DNA of 20,698 bases, taken from NCBI GenBank assembly GCA_034698045.1, contig JAQGAU010001197.1:1-20698 (forward strand). The letters are read 5' to 3'. The notes below the pieces were generated by a model. That model did not search any database. It saw only the letters and a program-made list of their open reading frames with translations, and was not told the origin of the DNA. Origin of the DNA: Paramacrobiotus richtersi (taxonomy: Eukaryota > Tardigrada > Eutardigrada > Parachela > Macrobiotidae). Shown here in pieces: positions 9,346 through 17,449 of this stretch. The first letter of the stretch is position 1. The number at the start of each line of letters is the position of its first letter. The translations under genes and the position numbers were made by a program.

Positions 9346-9981
9346 GTACGGGTAATGCATTATTGCATTTAATGTATGCGTTTAGTTTTCCTGGCAAACT
9401 TTCGTTTAATTTGAGCCGAAGCCGCTCACTCGTTATTAGGAGAACAATATTCATTGTTTCTGTACTCGGAGAACAAAATGCTTGAATATACTGTAGCAGA
9501 GCCACAATTCTTTAAAATCTATATCAGCACAGTTCCAAATTTTAAAGGGACGACCATTTATTTTGACTTTGTGTGTGTTGTAAACACAAGCCTTATGCGC
9601 TCCCGAAACTAATTAAGAAAACGTAACTTTCGCGCGAAGCGCGAAGCCAACGAACGATTTCCATGTAAAACTATGTAAATACAGGCAAAACTGACCGTTT
9701 TTATCGTTTCTGGACACCAAAATTTACGGAATTTGTGCAAAAAATATTCCCTTAGACTCGGTTTTAGCTGAAGTAAAGGGGGGTATTGGTAACTTTTGAG
9801 CACATCTTGCCATTTATACGAGCACAAGTCCTTTAATACCAGCACATTTTGTGCTTTACCAGCACATGTTTTGTGGCCCTGTACTGTAGAGCAAACATTG
9901 CAATTGTTTTTTACTATCGAGCGGCTTCGTTTGAGCTTACCTTATATATAAACGAGTGAATGAGTTTCCTCTGCTTTGTAG
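9346..9981 (+). other. enlarged intron 2 of copy C (636 bp)
   Basis: The same intron is 167, 179 and 167 bp in copies A, D and F, so several hundred bases have been gained. I see no clear terminal repeats or ORF of known type. AGCACA is repeated four times between about 9798 and 9870 as part of a loose repeat, and CGCGAAGCGCG occurs near 9630. Possibly an old insertion. Confidence 0.5.
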
Positions 9982-11112
9982 CGGAACGCCAGGGATGACC
10001 GGCCTGGACTTGGAGAGAAAACATCCCGCGAAATAATGGGCTCACTTCCTATCTATTCGGAGAAGGAAAAGCTTCGATCGTTCTTTGAATTTAAACCGTA
10101 AGAAAATTTGAAACCTGAGGCACTGATTAATTAGCTAGTCGCTGTACATTTCGGATGGCAGGTTGGAGAAAATTTATCCCAACGAGGTATCCCCAGGGAC
10201 ACGGTTTCCCATTGAGGCTGCCCTCAAAGTCATTGAACACAACGCGTTCCCCATCCTGGACCCGGTAACCAAAGAGAAGGTTATTGGGGCAGCAATCATT
10301 CCGCAGGCACCCTTCCGGGCCATGACGCCGGTCTGCTGGGATAGCAACGTGATGCTGGACTTCCGTGGACGGAAGTTTGTTGTTCACGCTACGGAAGACA
10401 TTGCTCAATACACAGGAATAAATGACGTATGTTTGACGCTGCGTTTTTCTCATTCTAATTGTTCTGCTTTTGATGTTGCGATGCCCATACTTGGTTGCAA
10501 TTAACACTTGTATCATTCTCTCGCTTTCTAGCTGCGGTACAGTGAACTGCTGGACGATCCATCCTTCTTAACGCCAACGGAACGTCGACGATTGTTCCAG
10601 GAAATCTACCACCGCGCATGCGATTGTCGGAAATGCACTCCTGCATATGTAAGATGGAATGATTGAATATGGGTGCCTGAACTCGGCTATGCTAATCATT
10701 TGTGCTGGAAAAACTTCTTTTTTAATATTTAGTGCCGAATAATGCTTATCGCTAAACTGCTGTACGTACACCTTATAATCAGAATTAGGAATTGTAAGCA
10801 AAACCGCCGGGGCAGTAACAGTTCAGATGCAATTACTGTTCTATCTGCGTTGTGCTTAAGCTATTCGCTCCACTTTTTTAACGCTATTGTAGGAAGCGGA
10901 AATCAATCCTCTGAAATGCGTAACTCCCGGCTGCACGGAACGTATCCCAAGTGATGAGCGCGCTCTTGTACCGTGTCCACAATGCGGAGCAGTCAGCAAA
11001 CCGGAGAGACTGAAGCAGCTCAAGCGCTTTGTCAACAAACTGGAAAAAATCCGAAAGCGTTGGAGACTGAACGGAAACCATGAGGAGACGGATTATGCCT
11101 CGGAGACTGCGC

Positions 11113-11278
11113 TACGGGAGCAGTGACGAATTTAGGGGGGTGTCCAGGGGGCCATGGCCCACCCCTACCCGGTATGCTGTAGGTGGGTTCGCCAAAATTT
11201 AAGAGAAGGGGGGACCCTTCTGTCAGAGGTTCCTGGCGCCCCCCTAAAAACTGGTCTAAATTCGTCACTGTACGGGAG
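11113..11278. mobile_element. hAT-type non-autonomous MITE with 8-bp target duplication
   Basis: The element is 11121-11270 (150 bp). The left end begins CAGTGACGAATTTAG; the right end finishes with its exact reverse complement CTAAATTCGTCACTG (15-bp terminal inverted repeats). Inside, both ends carry a run of G/C, offset by 11 bp. The flanks are TACGGGAG (11113-11120) and TACGGGAG (11271-11278), a perfect 8-bp target site duplication. An 8-bp duplication with CAGNG termini is the established signature of hAT transposons. There is no transposase, so it is non-autonomous. It sits in exon 6 of copy C. Confidence 0.93.
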
Positions 11279-11293
11279 GAAATGGATGGTGCA

Positions 11294-11309
11294 GATATGA
11301 TGATATCTT
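11294..11309. other. 8-bp insertion lesion in copy C, possible transposon footprint
   Basis: Alignment with copies A, D and F shows 8 extra bases. Removing GATATGAT (11294-11301) leaves GATGGTGCAGATATCTTACAC, which restores the frame and the family pattern before the ILH motif. GATATGAT is followed by GATATCTT, so the first five bases are duplicated. Confidence 0.6.
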
Positions 11310-11914
11310 ACACGCTGATGCACACATCCGCTTTCTCGTCGGCTGGCACGGGATCGCGGACTATACAAGCCAAGGTCGCCGCGTAGAAGCATGGAAATTG
11401 TGCAAAGGACTGATCGGCTGTGTGCGGTAGGTGTTTCGTTCCAAAGTGTTAAGTTATCGCAGCCAGACTGCAAGTTAGTGAAGATTTCTAAATCCATGCC
11501 TTCGGTGTCAGATATTCATATATTACAGTAGTCGGGTATTTATATAATACTGTAGTCAAGATATTTTATAGCGAAATTATTCCGAAGTGCCACATTCTCC
11601 ACGGAGATTTCCTGATGCAAGCGGGACTTTGTGTGGGTGGATTTTTAAGGAAACTGCGAGATATGGAAAATGATGCCTCCACAAAACAAGAGGCGCTTCA
11701 GTTGCTGACCGATTTGTTCGACAATTCAGCAATGTGTTTCGAATTTTGTAAAGAAGCCGAGGAAATCTTCAAGAGGATCCACGGAGAAGATTCAAAACGA
11801 GCACGCGACGCAGGGCAATGTTATGAGCTCGTCCAGGAGACAAAGCATGAAATGGCAGACGTGCTGCGACAGTCATTGCGACCAAATGACACTGTTACGG
11901 TCACCAAACATTGA

Positions 11915-12763
11915 TTAATATTCCGCTAAAGTGCACTTATTAAGTTGTGGTGGCAGTACGGAAAACTGATTACTGACGGTTCATCGTTGTCATGCGCTGT
12001 TTTTTTCTGTCTCAGATCTTTTTCTTCACGGTCACAGTATTTTCCTTGACTAGGTATATAACACATAAACTTGATCAGCCATTTTAGCACAACATTAATG
12101 ATAACCGTAAGGAAGAGCAGGTGGACAATGCGCACCGTACTCGCTGGTTTTTCGCTGTGAAAAGGATTTTGCGAACAGTCTCGGAATGTATATGCAAAGC
12201 TAACTGCAAGCCCGCGAAATAAGTCCCGTATAACTATAGCCACAAAGATTTGCCAACAATTAATTAGCTATCCAGCATTCCTCTAAGAATTTCAGCTGCA
12301 TGTTTTGCATTTTTTTTGCCTTGGTTTCGACTACCTGGCTATCTCTGCGCGTATCGTTGATCGGAGATTTCTAGAATATTAAAACCGATACAAAGCAAGA
12401 CAAATTTCCACCGCACAAAGCTGCCCCGCAGCCATCAGAAAAATAGACATTCAAGTTGCACATCCGTTTTTTCTCGCGAAACCGTTATTTTGGCTTTCAT
12501 ATGAAGAGAATGCACTTGCGGATTACGCGCGGATCCGGTACTTTTGTGTATTACAAGGTCACACATGATGACGCGGTTTTAGGTGCGTACGGTTGCGTCT
12601 GCGAAAATATTTCTTCGTTTATATGCGTTTATCTGTGCATCCTATGTCAATCTGCACTGATAATTATTAATTTTTGAAACTTCTATTGGCCGACAGAAAG
12701 CCTTTAATTTTAGCGAAAATTTTGGAATACAATTACATATGTATGCCAAACTCTACGCGAACG
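11915..12763. other. intergenic spacer C-D
   Basis: No convincing gene is seen. A minus-strand open frame (12243-11926) contains a hydrophobic stretch, but it starts only at GTG and lacks a recognisable motif. The right part holds the upstream block (about 12455-12650) and the leader of copy D (about 12697-12763). Confidence 0.5.
12455..12650 (+). promoter_or_regulatory. array upstream block (copy D)
   Basis: Contains CATATGAAGAGAATGCAC, then TTACAAGGTCACAC (CAAGGTCA at 12554-12561) and AAAATATTTCTTCG, in the same order and spacing as the block before copy F and the inverted one before copy C. CAAGGTCA matches the extended half-site bound by monomeric nuclear receptors of the FTZ-F1/ERR type. 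Use as a promoter is inference. Confidence 0.55.
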
Positions 12764-15231
12764 ATGACGTCTGAGAAACCATACCGTTCCTTCTCAGCTG
12801 GAGATTTAGTGCTGTCGTGCGATCCCTGGGTATGGGCGCTGGAAGGTCGGGAAGAGTACAGCCGGTATTGCGCATTCTGTTTCACGGAACGGCCAGATCT
12901 GAGGACCTGCTCGAAATGCAAATTACATCGATACTGCGATGCACAATGTCAGGTAAGATTCTAAGAATGACTACCAGCTAGTATGCAGCTGAAAATATGT
13001 GTTGTATTACTACACATCAATCATCGACAACTAGCATAAGTACATGTAATTTGGCGCTAGTGCAACAGGATTTTACTATAGTATAACATTTACGATTTGC
13101 CGGTCAGACTGCGGACTGGGAACAGGAGCATAAAATGGAATGCAAGGTATTAGGCACTCTGCTTGGAAGCATGGATCCCGTCACGGATACAGTTCATTTT
13201 CGAGGATTTGTGGCTTTAGTTTTCATGTCAAAGATTGCGCTAAAGCTTGTGGTAAGGGTAATTAAAGTTTGCTCGTAAACCTTTCTTTGATGTTCAGCTG
13301 AAGATAATGTAATGCGCAGATTATGCACACAACTGACGAGCAGAAACTCGACAGTACAGAGGAAATTTATATTATGTGCAAATGATAATTAGATAATAAT
13401 AATTATATGAGTACTACTGCTGCTTTGTAGCGCAATACGCAGTGTACTCTCTTTGGACTGGATGCACTGGGAACGAAAACAGCCCGCGAAGTTTTGGACT
13501 CGCTTCCCAGCTATCCGGAGAATGAAAAGCTCCAATCCTTCTTTGAGTTTAAAATGTAAGGAGTTTTAAAATAAACTCACTGTTTGAACATAACAAAGAT
13601 ATAATTCGCATTACAGGTTCGAGAAAATTAATCCCAAACAGATATTCCCAGCACTCAGTCCATTCAGCTCACAGCTTCAGTTTGTGGCCTTTCTCAAACT
13701 CATTGAGCACAATGCATTCCCAATCTCGGACCCGGCAGCTAAAGAGAGGGTTCTGGGAATGGCACTTGTTCCACAGGCACCCTTCCGGGCCATGAGGGCG
13801 GTCTGCTGGGACAGCAACGTGTTGCTAGACTTCCGCGGACGAAAGTTTATGATTCACGCTACGGAGGATATTGCACAATACACAGGACTGAATGATGTAT
13901 GTTTTATGTTAACGTTCCTTTTTGTATTTATGTTATCAGTGAAGACAGTGTTGTGTGTGTTTCTGTTATTCGTTACTTGTTATTCGAATATTATTGGTAT
14001 AGACCGCGCTTGCTATACTGTACTACTACCTGTATATTCCCACGTTGACTGAATTCTTTCTTTTCCTTCCAGCTGCGGTATAGTGAACTGCTGGGCGATC
14101 CATGTTTTTTAACGCCAGCTGAGCGCCGACAAGTATTCCAAGAAATCTACAACCGCCCATGTGACTGTCGCAAATGCACTCCTGCATATGTAAGCGATGA
14201 AAATGGTTAAATCAAAAATCACAATTCTTTAGCTAGATGAAGTTGTGAACAAGATTTTTATTTGCCATAAACCGATCTGGGATAAACGTGTCGGAAACAA
14301 CAAATAATAATTTCTTCGAAAATCAAAGACACTTGGGCAGTTATTAACTGCCGTCGATCCTTGTGGCATCTGTTTAATGACTACAAACTCATTGTGTTCT
14401 ACGCTATGTTGCAGGAAGCGGAAATCAACCCTTTGAAATGCGCGACCCCCGGCTGTACGGAGCGTATCCCCAGTGATGAACGCGCACTTGTACCGTGCCC
14501 ACAATGCGGAGCAATCAGCCAGCCTGGCAGACTGCAGCAGCTCAAAGGCTTTGTGAACCAATTAGAAAAAATCCGTTCACTTTCCAGAGTGAAAGGTGTT
14601 CCCGAGGAGGGGCAGTATGCCGCGGATGGCAAACTGCGGGAACAAATTGATAGCTCGGGAATCTTGCACTCTGACGCTCATATCCGCTTTCTCGTCGGCT
14701 GGCATGGGGTCGACAAGTACCGCAGTGAAGGACGCATCGAAGAAGCATGGGAACTGTCTTATGCCGTGGTCAGCTGCGTCCGGTAGGCATTGTCTCGTTC
14801 TATGGTGTTTATAAGAATAATGTCAGCCAGAATTCTGACCCTTCGGTTCCGCTGCGGAGCAAGTAGTAATCGAAAGATTTTGTAGAGAAATTATCCCGAG
14901 GTACCACACTCGCCGCGCAGCTTTCCTGATGGAAGCCGAGCGTTGCCTTGGAGAGTTTGTCCAGAAACTGGGAAATATGGAAAAGGTTGCTGACACAAAA
15001 CAGGAAGCGCGGCAGTTGTTAGCCAATTTGTTCGGCACGCCACGGCCGTGTTTTGACTTCAGTAAGGAAGCCTGGGAAATCTACAGGAAGATCTACGGCG
15101 AAGAGTCAACACGGGCCAGAGAAACAAGGGATTGTTATAATTTCGTTGAGGGCGTTAAGCGTGAACTGAGAGACGCAGTGCGGCGGAATCGAAATCTTGA
15201 TGTGACCGAGCGTTCGGACAAAGTCGACTGA
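12764..15231 (+). CDS. SMYD-like SET/MYND protein, copy D (522 aa, 7 exons)
   Basis: Exons: 12764-12952, 13108-13251, 13431-13555, 13617-13896, 14073-14189, 14415-14782, 14886-15231. All introns are GT..AG, and total coding length is a multiple of three. The frame stays open upstream of the ATG to a second ATG (residues MPNSTRT), but the AACGATGAC start is the one conserved in every copy and gives the shared MTSE..YRSFSAGD start. The MYND finger is complete at residues 36-75. The SET motif reads RAVCWDSN at residues 213-220. CDCRKC ends exon 5, and CATPGC..CPQC begins exon 6. The C-terminal helical domain is the longest in the array, with a charged tail. Copies D and A share the FFEFKM junction over intron 3. 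Role as for copy A: probably a non-catalytic zinc-binding scaffold, by inference. An AATAAA lies at 15550-15555, about 320 bp beyond the stop. Confidence 0.9.
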
Positions 15232-15787
15232 TGTGTGGTAAAATGTGGGGCAGTTGTCAATGTTCACACGTGTTGTTGCCCGTTTTATCTGCGGGATCCA
15301 TGCTCTGTTGGTCTGAAAGTATTTTAAAATTGGTTAGAATTTTGTATGCAGATTTATTTACTTACACGCAAAGCATAGATATTATTCAGATTTGATGTAT
15401 CGTGCCGTCCGATGGTAACTTGACTCACTTGCAAGGGGTTTTGCTGGCAATATTAAAGATTACTACAACGATCACGACTAACAGTACGTTCAGTATCGTT
15501 AGAGTTAAATCTGTGTCAGTAATGCAGGTTGCGGTACGCACGAGAATTGAATAAACGGCTCAATTAACGAGCGTTTCCTCTTCGTTAATTTCATCGTTTC
15601 GTTCGAACTTAGAACAGGTTGGTTTGACCATCCTTGAGACCGACGAAGCAATAAACGATCAAATTTCCTAAACGACGCGGTGATTCCGTGATAGGTAACT
15701 GCGCAGCTCACAGAGTTCCGTTTTCGTTCAGATGGCCCTGTTAACGTTTTAGTGGAGGAGCCGTAAACAGCGAGTGCCGAGGACCAG
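15232..15787. other. intergenic spacer D-E
   Basis: No exon 1-5 homology is found in front of copy E. A minus-strand open frame (15933-15505) overlaps exon 6 of copy E and has no recognisable content. An AATAAA at 15550-15555 may serve copy D. Confidence 0.5.
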
Positions 15788-16446
15788 GTAGCGGAAATCA
15801 ATCCTTTGAAATGCGCGACCCCCGACTGTGCGGAACGTGTCCCTAGTGATGAATGCGCACTTGCACCGTGCTCACAATGTAGAGCGATCACCAATCCTGG
15901 CCGACTGCAGCTGGTCGAGCGCTTTGTCAACAAGCTGCATGAAATCCAGACACGTTCCAGACTGGGTGAAACTGATGAAAAGCTGGAGCATTCCTTAGAG
16001 ACAAGGGCGCAGAAGCATGGGATCTGTCCAAAGCAGTGGTCAGCTGTGTCCGGTAGGTATTGACATTGTCGTAAGTTGTATGTGTAAGGTCACCCTCAGG
16101 TTTCGCTTTGTGTCGAGATGGTTTTGATGGAAAACCAAAATATTATCCCGAGATACCACATTCGCCGCGCAGATTTCCTGATGAGAACCGGGCTTTGTTT
16201 TGGCGAGTTTTAAGGAAACTTCGAGATATGGAAAACGCTGCTGCCACAAGACAAGAGGCACGTCATTTATTAACCGATTTGTTTGCAAACTGGATGCCAT
16301 CTTTCGACTTCTGTAAAGAAGCATGGGAAGTATACAGGAAGATCTACAGCGAAGACTCACAGCCGGCAAGAGACGCGAGATATTGTAACAAGATGATCGA
16401 ATCCGAAAAGTGTGAAATGATACAAGTGCTACGAATTAAGTTGTAA
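15788..16446 (+). pseudogene. SMYD-like 3' fragment, copy E (exons 6-7 only)
   Basis: Exon 6 (15788-16052) keeps its acceptor (ACCAG) and the Cys motif (CATPDC..CSQC). About 103 bp encoding the ILHADAHIRFL to EAW region are deleted, so the frame is lost. The exon 7 homology (about 16142-16446) has lost its acceptor (CCAAAATATT instead of TTATAG) and contains a 1-bp deletion giving GAGTTTTAA at about 16206; the remaining frame then runs open to TAA at 16444-16446. Both exons and the intron (AAGGTCACC..TTTCGCTTTG) resemble copy A most closely, for example EIQTR.RLGE.DEKL. This is a partial duplicate of the A lineage placed between D and F. A product is not expected. Confidence 0.85.
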
Positions 16447-16590
16447 ACTAGACGTCAGAATTTGACACACGTATGAGTTAATTTTGATGTTAGTCGCAAG
16501 TTACTTATCAGCACGACTGTCTGAAAGTATTAATATCCCCGAGCATTCCGTTAATTTTAACCGAACTTGTAGCGAAATACGTTATGGTAC

Positions 16591-16607
16591 ACTGTCATCG
16601 TGACAGT
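16591..16607 (+). other. 3'-flank hairpin of copy E
   Basis: ACTGTCA-TCG-TGACAGT is a perfect 7-bp stem with a 3-nt loop about 145 bp after the last exon. Related sequence occurs after copy A (ACTGTCATCATGAAAGT, 5843-5859) and copy F (GCTGTCATCATGAGAGT, about 20211-20227), followed each time by GTGTTGA. It is probably a shared 3' UTR or downstream segment. Confidence 0.5.
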
Positions 16608-16915
16608 GAAGTGTTGATATTTTTCTTTCTTTTGCAGATGTAGAACTGTTATACATTAAACTGCATTCACAGCTCCGAATCGCGCAACTGGAACATGTAT
16701 TTTATAAAAATTACTTGATTAACAAAAGAATCGTAAGATAATAAGGATTGTCCAGACACAGTTTAAATATAGATTATGTTCAGCGTACAGCACAAAAAGA
16801 AAAAGCCAGTTCAGATGTGATATGCGATTACATAGTATTAAATTCATTATCACAGAGAATGCGAGAGTAATCTTGTGCGAATAAAAATGCTCGTGTATTA
16901 ATTCTATGCGTATGG

Positions 16916-17035
16916 TCAGTTTCCGGACATTCTTGGATATTCAAACGGCTGTGTAGTTACTTCATGATCATAATTATAACCATAATCATAGTCATACATG
17001 CAGGATGATGAGTATGAGGTGACCATCTCGTCCAT
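16916..17035 (-). CDS. tyrosine/aspartate-rich mini-ORF (39 aa)
   Basis: On the minus strand an ATG at 17035 opens a 39-codon frame ending in TGA at 16916-16918. Its middle is a Tyr-alternating acidic run (MYDYDYGYNYDHE) followed by EVTTQPFEYPRMSGN. The frame continues open for 14 codons upstream of the ATG, so it could also be the last exon of a minus-strand gene. No family is recognised. The AT-rich ATRATTATG-type repeat could equally produce this pattern by chance. Confidence 0.2.
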   Translation of the reverse strand: MDEMVTSYSSSCMYDYDYGYNYDHEVTTQPFEYPRMSGN

Positions 17036-17079
17036 ACAATAATCAAGACGATCAGGTAAACGATCCGCTTCTTCGGTTT

Positions 17080-17260
17080 ACACACTGAACTGCATTTTCA
17101 GCCTTGATGTGAAGAGGATGCACATCCGCATTCCTGTAGAAAAATCTTAACCTGTTTCGCAAGGTCACGCGTGGCTATGCACTGCCTGACGTTACAGCAG
17201 CTGCCTGGTCTCCAGCTGAACCCTTATTCTTGAATTTGTATATGCATATGTGGTTCACAA
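17080..17260 (+). promoter_or_regulatory. array upstream block (copy F)
   Basis: Contains GATGTGAAGAGGATGCAC, TTCGCAAGGTCACGCG (CAAGGTCA at 17160-17167), CTATGCACTGCCTGACGT and CTTATTCTTGAATTTGTA. It matches the inverted block before copy C closely over its whole length and the copy D block more loosely. Confidence 0.6.
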
Positions 17261-17449
17261 GTACGTGCAGACTTGTAACTTGTCAACGAATGCTCTGTTC
17301 AAAACCAGTCTATATTGATGGATTGTTAATTTCCACAACAGTTTTCTGTTTCAAAATCTCTACCGTATATCAACAGAAAGCTTGTAATCACGGAACTGTG
17401 AATAGTAATCTGGAACACCTGAAGCGTCTCAGCCAGACTTTACGGAACG

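Larger units (their letters stand above)
8846..11914 (+). pseudogene. SMYD-like copy C, disrupted by a MITE in exon 6
   Basis: The full exon set is present: 8846-9034, 9196-9345, 9982-10097, 10162-10426, 10532-10648, 10893-11426 (interrupted), 11572-11914. All splice sites and phases agree with copies A, D and F. The MYND finger is complete (CAFC..CSKC..YCDAKC..H..C), the SET motif reads TPVCWDSN, and the post-SET CDCRKC and CVTPGC..CPQC motifs are intact. Exon 4 is 5 codons shorter than in the other copies. A 150-bp hAT-type MITE (11121-11270) interrupts exon 6 and supplies an immediate TGA (11124-11126), giving at most a 356-aa product without the C-terminal helical domain. Removing the MITE and one target copy would still leave an 8-bp insertion (about 11294-11301) that shifts the frame. 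Sequence downstream through exon 7 is otherwise undecayed, so inactivation looks recent or could be allelic. Confidence 0.85.
16447..17449. other. intergenic spacer E-F
   Basis: Apart from the 3' hairpin block of copy E (about 16584-16620), a tyrosine-rich minus-strand mini-ORF (16916-17035), the upstream block (about 17080-17260) and the leader of copy F (about 17377-17449), I see nothing in it. Confidence 0.6.

Noticed and set aside
11127-11278. The MITE in copy C acting as a new intron that preserves the reading frame
   Set aside because: Its ends are not GT..AG at the boundaries, and even precise removal leaves the separate 8-bp frameshift.
11926-12243. Minus-strand 105-codon frame with a hydrophobic stretch
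   Set aside because: It begins at GTG, not ATG, has no recognised motif, and lies in AT-rich spacer between C and D with no similar frame in the other spacers.
12674-12763. N-terminal extension of copy D (in-frame upstream codons including a second ATG)
   Set aside because: The other copies have in-frame stops in the corresponding region, and all share the AACGATGAC start. The extension is not conserved.
14229-14748. Several open frames antisense to exon 6 of copies D, C and F
   Set aside because: They are shadows of a well-conserved + strand exon with a clear family reading frame and splice sites.
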